Assembly (NCBI RefSeq): GCF_026965555.1
Contig: NZ_CP114040.1
Coordinates: 2,108,001 to 2,172,000 of the forward strand
Reading direction: 5' to 3'
Length of the DNA stretch: 64,000 nucleotides
Origin: Nannocystis punicea
Lineage (GTDB): Bacteria; Myxococcota_A; Polyangia; Nannocystales; Nannocystaceae
This document shows, one piece after another, positions 42,850-52,748 of the stretch (position 1 is its first letter; each line of letters begins with the position of its first letter). The notes under the pieces are model-generated. The model ran no database searches. It was not told the origin of the DNA and saw only the letters and a list, made by a program, of their open reading frames with translations. A program made the position numbers and the translations under genes.

Positions 42850-43734
42850 ATGTCCAAGGTATGGCTCATCACCGGGAGTTCTCGCGGGCTCGGGTCCGAG
42901 ATCGTCAAGGCCGCGCTGGCGGCGGGTCACCGCGTCGTCGCCACCGCGCGCCAGCCCGAGCAGCTACACGCGCTGGTCGAACGCTACCCCGACACCGCGC
43001 GGGCAGTCGCGCTCGACGTCACCGATCCAGCAGCGGCCCGCGCCGCGGTCGCGGCGGCGGTCGAGGCGTTCGGGCGGCTCGACGTCGTCGTCAACAACGC
43101 CGGCTACGCCAACGTCTGCTCGCTCGAGGACGCGAGCGAGGCCGACTTCCGCGCCCAGTTCGAGACCAACTTCTTCGGCGTGCTCCACGTGACGCGCGCG
43201 GCGCTGCCGGTGCTGCGGGCGCAACGCTCGGGGCACATCATTCAGGTGTCGTCGATCGGCGGGCGCAGGGGCAGCCCGGGGCTCGGCTCCTATCAATCGG
43301 CCAAGTGGGCGGTCGAGGGCCTCTCGGAGGTGCTGCACACCGAGGTGCGGCCGCTGGGGATCCGCGTGACCATCGTCGAACCCGGCGGCTTTCGCACCGA
43401 CTGGGCCGGGTCGTCGATGCGCAGCGACCCGATCCACGCCGATTATCACCGGAGCGTCGGCGCGTTCCAGGAGCACGTGCGCCAGGGCGCCGACGCGGCG
43501 CGCGGCGATCCGGCCAAGGCCGGGCCGGTGATCGTGCAGCTGACCGAACTCGCCGAGCCGCCGCTGCGGCTGCTCCTCGGCACCGACGCGCAATTCCTGG
43601 CGCGGGTGGTGGCGGAGCAGCGGGCGGCGGAGGACGAGCGGTGGGCGGCGCTCGGCGGCTCGACCGACTTCGACGGCCTCGGCGCCTTCGCCGACTCGCC
43701 GGTGGCGAAGATGCTGCTGGCCGTGCGACAATGA
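42850..43734 (+). CDS. Short-chain dehydrogenase/reductase
   Basis: The 294-residue protein is a classical SDR: MSKVWLITGSSRGLGSEIVK (TGxxxGxG cofactor motif), DVVVNNAGYANVCSLEDA (NNAG), and HIIQVSSIGGRRGSPGLGSY followed by QSAK (active-site Ser and YxxxK). VEPGGFRTDW follows, as usual in this subgroup. It oxidises or reduces a carbonyl/alcohol with NAD(P). The substrate is not indicated. The stop codon overlaps the ATG of the AraC regulator by ATGA, so the two are one operon. Confidence 0.93.
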   Translation: MSKVWLITGSSRGLGSEIVKAALAAGHRVVATARQPEQLHALVERYPDTARAVALDVTDPAAARAAVAAAVEAFGRLDVVVNNAGYANVCSLEDASEADFRAQFETNFFGVLHVTRAALPVLRAQRSGHIIQVSSIGGRRGSPGLGSYQSAKWAVEGLSEVLHTEVRPLGIRVTIVEPGGFRTDWAGSSMRSDPIHADYHRSVGAFQEHVRQGADAARGDPAKAGPVIVQLTELAEPPLRLLLGTDAQFLARVVAEQRAAEDERWAALGGSTDFDGLGAFADSPVAKMLLAVRQ

Positions 43735-44738
43735 CGGTGATGGCGGACCTGGTCCCCGTCCCCGGCGTGATGCTCGAGCGGCTGGCGGCGCTCGGCCTCG
43801 ACGTCGCGCAGATCCTCGCGCGCGCGGGCATCTCCTCGGCGGTGCTCGGGCCGCCGCGGGGGCGCCTGACGACGGCCGAGTTCTTCGCGCTGTGGCAGGC
43901 GATCGAGGCGCTGGCCGGCTCGCGCGACCTCGGCCTGCGGCTCGGGGCCGAGGCGCTGCCGCAGAAGTTCGACATCGCCTCGACGGCCGCGCTGCACTCG
44001 GCGAGCGTCGGCGAGGCGCTGGCCAAGCTCGGCAAGTACAAGCGACTGGTGTGCCCCGAGGAGGTCACCGTGACCGTGGTCGAGGACGAGGCGCGGCTGC
44101 GGTTCCAGTGGCTGCTGGCCGAGGGCGACCCGCCGCGCTTCCTCGTCGACGGCACGTTCGCGTCGGTGATGACGATGCTGCGGCGCGGCACGCACAAGCC
44201 GCTGGTGCCGCTGCGGGTCGAGCTGACGCGCCGGCGCGGCGACGGGCCGCTGCTCACGCGGCACTTCGGCTGCCCGGTCCGCTTCGACGCACCGATCGAC
44301 CTGCTGGTGCTGCCGGCGGCCGCGCTCGCCGAGCCGTTCGTCACCCACAACGCCGACCTGCTGGCGCTGCTGCTGCCGGGCCTCGACGCCGAGCTCGCGG
44401 CCCACGACCGCGGGCGCAGCCTGGCCGACGACGTGCGCCTGGCGCTGTGCCGGCGCATGTGCGGCGAGCGCCCGTCGGTCGACAAGGTCGCCCGCGATCT
44501 GCGGGTCAGCCCGCGCACGCTCCAGCGGCGGCTGGAGGAGGCCGGCACGAGCTACCAGCGGCTGCTCGACGAGGTGCGCGACCAGTCGGCGCGGCGCCTG
44601 CTCACGCGCACCGACCTCGACGCCAGCCAGGTCGCGTTCCTGCTCGGGTTCGAGGAGCTGAACTCGTTCACGCGCGCGTTTCAGCACTGGGCGGGGACGA
44701 CGCCGACGCGCTTCCGGGCCCAGGCGCGGGCGCCGTGA
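43731..44738 (+). CDS. AraC-family transcriptional regulator (OruR/ArgR-like N-terminus)
   Basis: The 335-residue regulator has the N-terminal AraC_N/'arabinose-binding' type domain of the OruR-like group (LERLAALGLDVAQILARAGI, AEFFALWQAIEALAGSRDLG) and a C-terminal two-helix-turn-helix AraC domain (~235-335) with KVARDLRVSPRTLQRRLEEA and VAFLLGFEELNSFTRAFQHW. It overlaps the SDR stop by ATGA and probably controls that operon through the direct repeat at 42741-42775. Confidence 0.92.
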   Translation: MTVMADLVPVPGVMLERLAALGLDVAQILARAGISSAVLGPPRGRLTTAEFFALWQAIEALAGSRDLGLRLGAEALPQKFDIASTAALHSASVGEALAKLGKYKRLVCPEEVTVTVVEDEARLRFQWLLAEGDPPRFLVDGTFASVMTMLRRGTHKPLVPLRVELTRRRGDGPLLTRHFGCPVRFDAPIDLLVLPAAALAEPFVTHNADLLALLLPGLDAELAAHDRGRSLADDVRLALCRRMCGERPSVDKVARDLRVSPRTLQRRLEEAGTSYQRLLDEVRDQSARRLLTRTDLDASQVAFLLGFEELNSFTRAFQHWAGTTPTRFRAQARAP

Positions 44739-44836
44739 GCGCCGGCTGGTGAATCCGCGGGGTGTGGTGATTCGCAAATGACGGCACCCGGCGCGTCGCG
44801 GGCGACGGCCGGGTGCGTGGGGACGGACGGGTATGA

Positions 44837-46030
44837 TCAATCGTCGTGATCGTGGCCGTGGCCGTGGCCGTGGCCGTTGCCGCAATCGTCGTCGTCGTCG
44901 TCATCGTCGTCGTCGTCGTCGTCGCTCTCGTGCTTGTCGAAGGTGCTGGTGATCAGGGCGCGGTGGTTCTTGAGCGAGCCGCAGTCCTGGATCGTCTTCG
45001 GCTTGCCCTTCTTGTCGAGGAAGCAGGCCGGGTAGTGGCCCTCCGCCTTGAGCGACTGCATGCGGATGTCGTTGAGGCAGTAGGCGCCGTCCGGGGTCCA
45101 CTCGGCCTCGATGAACCATTCGGTGGTCGGCTCCTCGATCTGCGGGGTCAGGTGGTCCCACAGGTCGATCGCGTTGCCGTTGATCGTCCACGGCTCGCCG
45201 TTGCCGCAGTAGTCGGCGCGGGCCATGCGGGTGCACGCCTGGTGGTAATCGACCAGCGACACCGGCCCGCACTTCTTGCCCTTCTCGTAGTCCTTGCAGC
45301 GGGTCGCGGTCGCCCACGGGCGATAACCCCACAGGGTACACTTGGCCAGCACCGCGTTCTTGCAGGCGAAGGTGATGACGTTGTCGTCGTCGACGCGATC
45401 GCCGGTCTCGAGGTTCCAGTAGTTGTGCAGCGGCACGGCCGGCACCGGCTGGTTGTTCTCGTCGACGCACAGCGACTTCCACTGGCCGCCGTTCTTCGGC
45501 CGGTGCACGATATCGTAGAGGTAGACGTCGTCCTGCTCCTCCGACTGGTAGATGTTGTCGAAGCGCAGGACGTAATCCTCGTAGGAGTCGACGCCGTCGA
45601 TGTGGGTGCCGACGTGCAGCGTCCACTCCGAACCGATGAAGTCGGCGCCCGTGACGGTGACGAGCTTGCCGTTCTTGAGGGTCTTGCCGGAGAACAGGGT
45701 GCCGTTGAGGACGGGGCCGTTGAGCACCGGGCCGTTGAGCACCGGGCCGTTGAGCTTGATTCCGTTGAGGACGGGGCCCTGGAGGACGGGGCCGTTGAGC
45801 ACCGGGCCGTTGAGCACCGGGCCGTTGAGCACCGGGCCGTTGAGGATCACGCCCTGGAGGACCATGCCGTTGAGCACCGGGCCCTGCAGCACCGGCCCGT
45901 TCAGCACCACGCCGTTGAACTCGGTCTCGCGGGCATCCACCGCTTCGGCGGCGCCGTCGGTGCCCTCATAACACGACGCCCCGAGACACAGCATCGAGGC
46001 CACCAAGATTACGCGATTCGAGTCCGTCAT
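44837..46030 (-). CDS. ADYC-domain lipoprotein with pentapeptide stalk and Asp/His tail
   Basis: The 397-residue protein starts at ATG 46030, with GGAGG seven bases upstream, and a lipoprotein signal (VILVASMLCLGASCYEG). Residues ~37-120 are some 15-17 pentapeptides of the form (N/Q)GPVL. The main domain follows, with YNIVHRP-like beta strands and the motif CTRMARADYCGNGEPWTING that names the ADYC family of myxobacterial secreted proteins. The C-terminus has 13 consecutive Asp residues, CG, then NGHGHGHGHDHDD, a likely metal-binding tail. The pentapeptides probably form a beta-helix stalk. Function unknown. Confidence 0.9.
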   Translation of the reverse strand: MTDSNRVILVASMLCLGASCYEGTDGAAEAVDARETEFNGVVLNGPVLQGPVLNGMVLQGVILNGPVLNGPVLNGPVLNGPVLQGPVLNGIKLNGPVLNGPVLNGPVLNGTLFSGKTLKNGKLVTVTGADFIGSEWTLHVGTHIDGVDSYEDYVLRFDNIYQSEEQDDVYLYDIVHRPKNGGQWKSLCVDENNQPVPAVPLHNYWNLETGDRVDDDNVITFACKNAVLAKCTLWGYRPWATATRCKDYEKGKKCGPVSLVDYHQACTRMARADYCGNGEPWTINGNAIDLWDHLTPQIEEPTTEWFIEAEWTPDGAYCLNDIRMQSLKAEGHYPACFLDKKGKPKTIQDCGSLKNHRALITSTFDKHESDDDDDDDDDDDDDCGNGHGHGHGHDHDD

Positions 46031-46589
46031 AACGCCCCTCCCATTCACCCAGCCACCCTACCACGCCGACATGATCGCCAGGAAATGGTTTTTGCGGGCC
46101 GCGACGGCCGGCTATTCGCTGCGGCCGGGGGGCGTGTCTTACATATGCATAGAGTCGCCGCGCGGCCGCATGCCTGCAACATTGACGTCATACGTTCCAT
46201 CGTTGCTCCAGCGGGGAGACTCTGATGATATGGTCAATTGTCCGGTCGGACATATGTCCGAAGTGAGCCGTCGAAATGGTGTGTCCCGATGAATCAGCAT
46301 TCGGGGGTGACAGGCATCATTCACGGCGGCCTCATGCGCATTGTGGCGCCTCGGCGGGTCGGGCCTGCGGGGTGCGGCTCGGACCTCTGCGCCGCCGGGC
46401 GCACCTTTCACGACCGATGAACACGGCTTGCGGCGCGCGGCCTTCGCGACGCGGGCACGGAGGGCCGCGGGCCGCCTCGGCGCCGACCCCCGAGCACAAC
46501 CATGACCCGACGGCGCGCCGCGTGTGCAATGCGGTTCGCGCGGGCCTGTGAACGATGATTCTCCCGCCGATGCGGGGCGGGATCTCCCT
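46031..46589. other. Intergenic region with one repeat core
   Basis: No gene is seen between the ADYC start and the ABC permease stop. A TGTCC-GGTC-GGACA palindrome lies at 46239-46252, followed by ATATGTCCG, in a stretch poorer in GC than its surroundings (46200-46300). Promoters for the ADYC gene should lie near 46040-46120. Confidence 0.5.
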
Positions 46590-47800
<1,211 letters not shown>

Positions 47801-47804
<4 letters not shown>

Positions 47805-48643
47805 GACAGGCCCCCCTCGGCGGCGTCGATGAGCCGCACGAACTCGTCCTCGAGCGTGCGCCGCTGGCCGTGCTCGTCGACGGCGCGGGCGAGGACCTCC
47901 TCGAGGCCGCCCATCGCCAATACGCGGCCGCGGTGGAACACCGCCAGGTCGTCGGCCAGCATCGTCACCTCGCTCATGATGTGGGTCGAGAACAGGACCG
48001 TCTTGCCCTGGGCGCGGCAGTTCTGGATGAGCTGGATGATCGCCCGCGCGGCGATGACGTCGAGCCCGGAGGTGGCCTCGTCGAACACGACCACCTCGGG
48101 GTCGTGGATGATGGTGCGGGCGATCGCTACCTTCTGCTTCATGCCGGTCGACAGCTGCCCCGCGCGCCGGCCGGCGTAGGCGTCGATGCCGAGCGCGGCG
48201 AACAGCGTGTCGCGCCGGCGCTTGTAGTCGGCCGCCCCGACGCCGTGGAGGTCGGCGGCGTAGCGCACGTTCTCCTCGGCGGTCAGGCGCTCGTAAAGCT
48301 TGGTCGAGCCGGTGAGGAAACCGAGCTTGCGCCGGGCGGCGACCGGGTCGGCCAGGGCGTCGACGCCGGCGATCGAGATCCGCCCGCCGTCGGGGCGGAG
48401 CAGGGTGGCGATCATGCGCAAGACTGTGGTCTTGCCGGCGCCGTTCGGGCCCAGGAGCGCGAATACGCGTCCGGGTGAACAACGGAAACTGGCGCCCGCG
48501 ACCGCCTGGAGGCTCGAAAGGTTCGCGGCTCCAGGAACCGAGGCAGGAGCATTGGCGGGAGCGGTAGACCCCGCGGCGGCCAGCTCCCGCCGTTGCTGGC
48601 GCGAGATCGGGAAGGACTTGGTGAGATCGACGACTTCGATCAT
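47801..48643 (-). CDS. ABC transporter ATP-binding protein, NatA-like
   Basis: The 280-residue ATPase has Walker A LLGPNGAGKTTVLRM, Q-loop region LTGSTKLYERLTAEENV, signature LSTGMKQKVAIART, Walker B VVVFDEATSGLD and switch His in STHIMSE. An insertion of ~25 Ala/Ser/Pro residues (RELAAAGSTAPANAPASVPG) lies between the first strands. It energises the adjacent NatB-like permease. The gene is divergent from the caspase operon, with 50 bp between starts. Confidence 0.93.
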
Positions 48644-48692
48644 CCGGGGGCTCGTTGACTGTAGCAGCGGGGCGCGGATATGGATACTACCC

Positions 48693-49763
48693 GTGTCGCG
48701 TCGCATCGTTTTCCCCCTCGCCGCGCTGCTCCTGACGCCGGCCTGCAAACAACAGCAGATCGCTACCGCCACCCCGGTCGACGAGCTCCCCCCGCTCATC
48801 ATCCCCACCGAGCTGCGCGTCGACGCCGGCTCGATGGGCTCCGGCGGCGGTGATACGCGGATCGCCAGCAACGACGTCCATGACGGCGGCGGCTCGGGCG
48901 GCTCCGATTGGCGGTCCACCGGCGACGAGCCGACCAAGCGCAACAGTGGTGGCGGCGGCAGCAAGGCCAGCGCCGGCGCGATGGTGTCGGCGTCGCCCCA
49001 GCCGACCGCGTATGCGCTGATCGTCGGCATCGAGAAGTACCGCGACGTGACGCCGGCCGGCGGCGCCCGCACGGACGCGGAGAAGTTCGCCGAGCTGGCC
49101 CGGGTCACCCTCGGCGTGCCCGAGGACAACATCAAGGTGCTGCTCGACGACCGCGCCAGCCGGACCGACATCGCCAAGCAGATGCGCTGGCTGCAGGCCA
49201 ACGTGCCCAGCGGCGGCCGGGTGTACTTCTATTTCAGCGGCCACGGGGCGCCCGAGCCGACCTCCGGCGTCAGCTACATCGTGCCGTTCGACGGCGACCC
49301 GCAGTACCTCAAGGACACCGCGATCCCGATGACCGAGGTGCTCGGCGACCTCGAGAAGACCAAGGCGAAGGACGTGCTGGCGCTGGCCGACTCGTGCTTC
49401 TCCGGCGCGGGCGGCCGCTCGGTCCTGGCCCCGGGGACACGTCCGCTGGTGCGCGTCGAGGACGTGAAGCCGCAGACCCGCGTGGCCATGCTGTCGGCCT
49501 CGTCGGGCGCCGAGATCTCCGGCCCGGCCGCCGACGGCTCCGGCGGGCTGTTCTCGAAGTACCTGATCGAGGCGATCGGCAGCGGCCAGGGCGACATCAA
49601 CGGCGACGGCCAGATCTCGCTCAAGGAGCTGGCCGAGTGGATCGGCCCCCGCGTCAAGCGCGAGGCCAAGAAGGCCAACCGCGAGCAGACCCCGCACCTG
49701 ACGCTCGGCAAGAAGCTCAGCGCCGCCGACGAGTTCATCATCTCCTGGGGGTACTCGCGATGA
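48693..49763 (+). CDS. Caspase-like (peptidase C14) lipoprotein with EF-hand
   Basis: The GTG at 48693 begins a lipoprotein signal (MSRRIVFPLAALLLTPACKQ). After a ~80-residue Gly/Ser-rich tether comes a caspase-fold domain: YALIVGIEKYRDV, catalytic His in YFYFSGHGAPEPT (His ~184) and catalytic Cys in ALADSCFSGAGGRS (Cys ~235). A single EF-hand loop, DINGDGQISLKE (301-312), has Asp/Asn at 1, 3, 5 and Glu at 12. Cleavage could thus be calcium-dependent, as in metacaspases. Its TGA overlaps the start of the next lipoprotein gene (ATGA), so they are co-expressed. Surface location is inferred. Confidence 0.92.
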   Translation: MSRRIVFPLAALLLTPACKQQQIATATPVDELPPLIIPTELRVDAGSMGSGGGDTRIASNDVHDGGGSGGSDWRSTGDEPTKRNSGGGGSKASAGAMVSASPQPTAYALIVGIEKYRDVTPAGGARTDAEKFAELARVTLGVPEDNIKVLLDDRASRTDIAKQMRWLQANVPSGGRVYFYFSGHGAPEPTSGVSYIVPFDGDPQYLKDTAIPMTEVLGDLEKTKAKDVLALADSCFSGAGGRSVLAPGTRPLVRVEDVKPQTRVAMLSASSGAEISGPAADGSGGLFSKYLIEAIGSGQGDINGDGQISLKELAEWIGPRVKREAKKANREQTPHLTLGKKLSAADEFIISWGYSR

Positions 49764-50836
49764 GCCGCGCCGCGCTGCTGACCATGGCTGTCCTCGGGGG
49801 CATGTCCCTCGGGGCATGTACGAAACAGGGCTTCCTCGCCGCGCCGAAGGCCGACGGCGAGATGGCCGAGAAGATCGGCGGGTTCTCGTCCGACACCCAC
49901 TTCCTGCTCGAGCCGACCGGCGACGCCGAGGGGCTGCTCGGCCGCCAGGTGCGGGTGACCACCGCCGGGGCGTGGACGATCGCCGACGAGCGCGCGCCCG
50001 GCTGCGAGGTCCGCGTCAAGGAGTCGTCGTCGAGCTACAAGAAGAAGTACCGCGTCGGCCTCGGCGACCTGACCGCGTTCGCCGGCGGCTACAAGGACAT
50101 GCTCAAGCTCGAGGCCCGCTATGGCCGCTCGGTCGAGGCGGAGTACGAGATCCAGAACGTCAAGACGCTGACCGCCGACACCGAGGGCCCGTGCGGCGAG
50201 GTGATCGTCAAGTCGGTCCGCGTCGGCTCGGGCTTCCGCAAGCTGGTCCGCTCGGCCGAGGGCGCCGCCAAGGGCCGCGTCGGCAAGGGGGGGATCGGCA
50301 TCGAGGGCGGCCGCGAGGCGGCCACCGAGGCGCTCGACAGCATGGAGTGGGGCGACCCGCAGGCCTACGCGTTCGCCTACGACCGCGCGGCCCAGCAGAA
50401 GCAGTTCGACTTCTCGGTCAAGCTGCCGGAGAAGTTCGTCAACGGCGACCCGGTCCGCTTCGAGTTCGCCGCCAACGAGACCGCGTACTTGATCGCAATC
50501 GTGCTCGAAGAGACGGGCGTCGGCGCGGTGATCTATCCGAGCGACGTCGTGCAGCTGCCGACCGTAAAAGGCAAGAGCCAGCTGGTCCTGCCGAGCCCCG
50601 ACGAAAAGAAGGTCGCCGCCTCGCTCCGCGACCCGCAGATGGCCGCCCGCGAGACGTTGGTGGTCTACGCGTTCACCAACCGCGAAGACTTCGACCGCTT
50701 CAAGCCGGCCGCGATGGACGCGGGTGAGGGCCTGGCCTACGCCGAGAAGCTGGAGAAGGCGCTGTCCCAGGTGCCCATCTCCCGCTGGTCGCGGGTGACG
50801 AAGTCGTACGAGATCGTGCCGAAGGATGGCGAGTGA
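49760..50836 (+). CDS. DUF4384-type lipoprotein, partner of the caspase
   Basis: The 358-residue protein has the signal MSRAALLTMAVLGGMSLGAC (lipobox SLGAC). Its lipobox is encoded by a 14-nt repeat chain (49788-49831). Residues ~40-200 are a beta-rich domain (EVRVKESSSSYKKKYRVGLG). Residues ~210-320 match the DUF4384 pattern often found next to bacterial caspases (GDPVRFEFAANETAYLIAIV, VGAVIYPSDVVQLPTVKGKS, ETLVVYAFTNREDFDRFKPA). DUF4384 is thought to be a protein-interaction module, and here it probably partners the caspase upstream. Confidence 0.85.
   Translation: MSRAALLTMAVLGGMSLGACTKQGFLAAPKADGEMAEKIGGFSSDTHFLLEPTGDAEGLLGRQVRVTTAGAWTIADERAPGCEVRVKESSSSYKKKYRVGLGDLTAFAGGYKDMLKLEARYGRSVEAEYEIQNVKTLTADTEGPCGEVIVKSVRVGSGFRKLVRSAEGAAKGRVGKGGIGIEGGREAATEALDSMEWGDPQAYAFAYDRAAQQKQFDFSVKLPEKFVNGDPVRFEFAANETAYLIAIVLEETGVGAVIYPSDVVQLPTVKGKSQLVLPSPDEKKVAASLRDPQMAARETLVVYAFTNREDFDRFKPAAMDAGEGLAYAEKLEKALSQVPISRWSRVTKSYEIVPKDGE
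49788..49831. repeat. 14-nt phased palindrome chain encoding a lipobox
   Basis: Units start at 49788 (CTGTCC-TCGG-GGGCAT), 49802 (ATGTCC-CTCG-GGGCAT) and 49816 (ATGTAC-GAAA-CAGGGC). The second encodes MSLGAC, the lipobox of the DUF4384 protein. Confidence 0.75.
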
Positions 50837-51651
50837 TGCTGCTGCAGGTGCCCAAGGACATGCTGTTCATGAAGAGAGAAGAGATGGGACGCAAGCTCGG
50901 CCGCGCGGCGGTGGCGATGCTCTGTGCGACGACGCTGGCGACGCCTTCGGTGGCTCGCGCGACCGAGCCCGAAGGGCCGGAGGAGCCGTCGACGGCGGAG
51001 ACCTCGGAGGAGCTCAACTCCCAGGCCCAGAAGCACGCGAGCAAGGCGATCGAACATTTTAATAATGGGGCGTTCGTCGACTCGGAGGAGGAGTTCCGTC
51101 GCGTGGCCTTCTTCGCGCCCAAATGGCGGCCGCTGCACTTCAACCTGGCGGTGCTCGCGGAGGCGCAGGGGAAGCTCGGGACCGCCGTCAGCGAGTACAA
51201 GGAGTTCCGCCCGCACGGGTCGCCCGACGAGCAGCTGATCGTCGATCAGCGGCTCGACGAGCTCGGGCGGCGAAAGATGAAGATCTCGGGGGCGTACAAG
51301 CGGCAGATCGCGCTCAGCGCGACGACTATGACGCTCGGGTTCGCGGGCCTCGGCGGAGCGGCGACGGCGTTCGTGTTCTACTTCAAGCAGAAGAACGAGT
51401 ACGAAGATGCGATGAAGTACAACGACTCGTTGCAGGTGGGCCAGGAAGCGCTGATGCGTGACGAGAAGGCGCCCAAGGCCGGTCTGCTCTACGCCGGCGT
51501 GTACGTCGGTCTCATCGCCCTCGCATTGGTCGGCTACTCGATCATCCCGCTGCGCAACGCCATCAAGTCGAAGAAGCAGCTGGACGGCATCAACCTCGGA
51601 AAAACTCGCCTGAGGTGGAACGGCGGGGCCGGGGCCACGCTCAGCTTCTGA
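50836..51651 (+). CDS. TPR-like membrane protein, copy A
   Basis: The 271-residue product (ATG 50836; overlaps the preceding TGA) has an N-terminal signal-like segment (GRAAVAMLCATTLATPSVAR), a TPR-like helical domain (~45-130; AIEHFNNGAFVDSEEEFRRV, FNLAVLAEAQGKLGTAVSEY) and two membrane helices (~170-195 and ~225-250) with a short charged loop. The end is RLRWNGGAGATLSF. A very similar protein is encoded at 51908 and a deleted copy lies between them. Being coupled to the caspase and DUF4384 genes, it is probably part of the same complex. Confidence 0.8.
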   Translation: MLLQVPKDMLFMKREEMGRKLGRAAVAMLCATTLATPSVARATEPEGPEEPSTAETSEELNSQAQKHASKAIEHFNNGAFVDSEEEFRRVAFFAPKWRPLHFNLAVLAEAQGKLGTAVSEYKEFRPHGSPDEQLIVDQRLDELGRRKMKISGAYKRQIALSATTMTLGFAGLGGAATAFVFYFKQKNEYEDAMKYNDSLQVGQEALMRDEKAPKAGLLYAGVYVGLIALALVGYSIIPLRNAIKSKKQLDGINLGKTRLRWNGGAGATLSF

Positions 51652-51923
51652 CCTTTCGGACATGGTGCGCAGGACATGATGCAGAGGGAAGCCGACTTGC
51701 AGACGGTCCTGCGTGCCCCGGAGAGGCGGCGCAGGTTTTTTACGACATGTTCTCCGGGGCATGCCGTGACCTCGGCCGCGCCCTCGTGGCGCTGGCGTGC
51801 GCGGGGGCGCTGGCGACGCCGTCGGTGGCCCTGGCGGTCGAGCCGGAGTGGAACGGCGGGGCCGGGTCACCCTTCGCTTCTGACCTTTCGGACATGGCTC
51901 GCAGGACATGATGCACAGGGAAG
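51648..51923. repeat. Duplicated spacer built from 14-nt palindrome units
   Basis: CTGACC-TTTC-GGACAT then ATGG...-CGCA-GGACAT starts at 51648/51662 and again at 51880/51894, 232 bases apart. Each pair holds the TGA of the preceding copy and the ATGATG start region of the next. The repeats flank the deleted paralogue. Other cores occur at 51747 and 51980. Confidence 0.8.
51676..51911 (+). pseudogene. Internally deleted third copy of the TPR membrane protein
   Basis: The frame at 51747 reads MFSGACRDLGRALVALACAG then ALATPSVALAVEPE, the same signal region as copy B (RRLGRALVALACAGSLATPT). It jumps straight to WNGGAGS, the C-terminal motif of copy A. About 215 codons of TPR and membrane domain are missing. 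A one-base shift at the end alters the last residues. It is a deletion relic of a tandem gene family. Confidence 0.8.
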
Positions 51924-52744
51924 CCGACTCGCAGACGTGCATGCTCGCGCCGGTGGAGCGGGCGCAGGGGATTCTCGCCATGTTCTTCGGGACAGGTCGT
52001 AGGCTCGGCCGCGCCCTCGTGGCGCTGGCGTGCGCGGGGTCGCTGGCGACGCCGACGGTGGTCCACGCGGGCGAGCCGGAGCTGCCGGAGCCCGGGGCCG
52101 CGGAGACGTCGGAGGCGCTGAGCGACCAGGCGCAGAAGCACGCGATCAAGGCCGTCGACCACTTTAATAAGGGGAACTACGTCGACGCCGAGGAAGAGTT
52201 CCGCCGCGTCGCCTTCTTCGCGCCGAACTGGCGGCCGATGCACTACAACCTCGCGGTGCTGGCGGAGGCGCAGGGCAAGCTCAACACCGCGGTGAGCGAG
52301 TATCAGGCGTTCCGCCCGCACGCCTCGTCCGACGAGCAGATGGTGGTCGATCAGCGCCTCGACGAGCTCGGCCGGCGGCGGGTGCGGATCGCCGGCGCCT
52401 ACAAGCGGCAGATCGGGCTCGGCGTGGGGACGATGGCGTTCGGGCTCGGGGCGCTCGGCGGCGGCGTGGGGATGTTCGTGGTCCACGTCCAGCGCAAGGA
52501 TGCGTACGAGAAGGCGCAGGAGTGGAACTCGGAGGGCGGCATGCCGCTGATGGAGGCGGAGAAGCCGAAGGGCGGGCTGGTGGCCGGCGGCTACTGGCTC
52601 GGCCTGATCGGCTTCATCCTGACGGGCGTGTCCGTCGGGCTGCTGGTCCAGGCGGTCAAGTCGAAGCGCAAGCTCGACAGCATCGCCCTCGGCCCGACGC
52701 GCCTGCAGTGGACCGGCGGGGCCGGGGTGCGGCTGCGGTTCTGA
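51908..52744 (+). CDS. TPR-like membrane protein, copy B
   Basis: The 278-residue paralogue of copy A shares its layout and long stretches of sequence (EEEFRRVAFFAPNWRPMHYN, AEAQGKLNTAVSEYQAFRPH, LDELGRRR.RI.GAYKRQI). The signal region is RRLGRALVALACAGSLATPT. Two membrane helices (~175-200, ~230-255) follow the TPR domain, and the end is LQWTGGAGVRLRF. The leader before the signal (MMHREADSQTCMLAPVERAQ) is repeat-flanked, and a later ATG at 51980 would give a shorter, more usual signal peptide. It lies five bases from the SMI1/KNR4-like gene. Confidence 0.8.
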   Translation: MMHREADSQTCMLAPVERAQGILAMFFGTGRRLGRALVALACAGSLATPTVVHAGEPELPEPGAAETSEALSDQAQKHAIKAVDHFNKGNYVDAEEEFRRVAFFAPNWRPMHYNLAVLAEAQGKLNTAVSEYQAFRPHASSDEQMVVDQRLDELGRRRVRIAGAYKRQIGLGVGTMAFGLGALGGGVGMFVVHVQRKDAYEKAQEWNSEGGMPLMEAEKPKGGLVAGGYWLGLIGFILTGVSVGLLVQAVKSKRKLDSIALGPTRLQWTGGAGVRLRF

Positions 52745-52748
52745 TAAG

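Noticed and set aside
46071..46420. Small frames in the gap before the ABC permease
   Set aside because: They cross the repeat core and lack domain or signal character.
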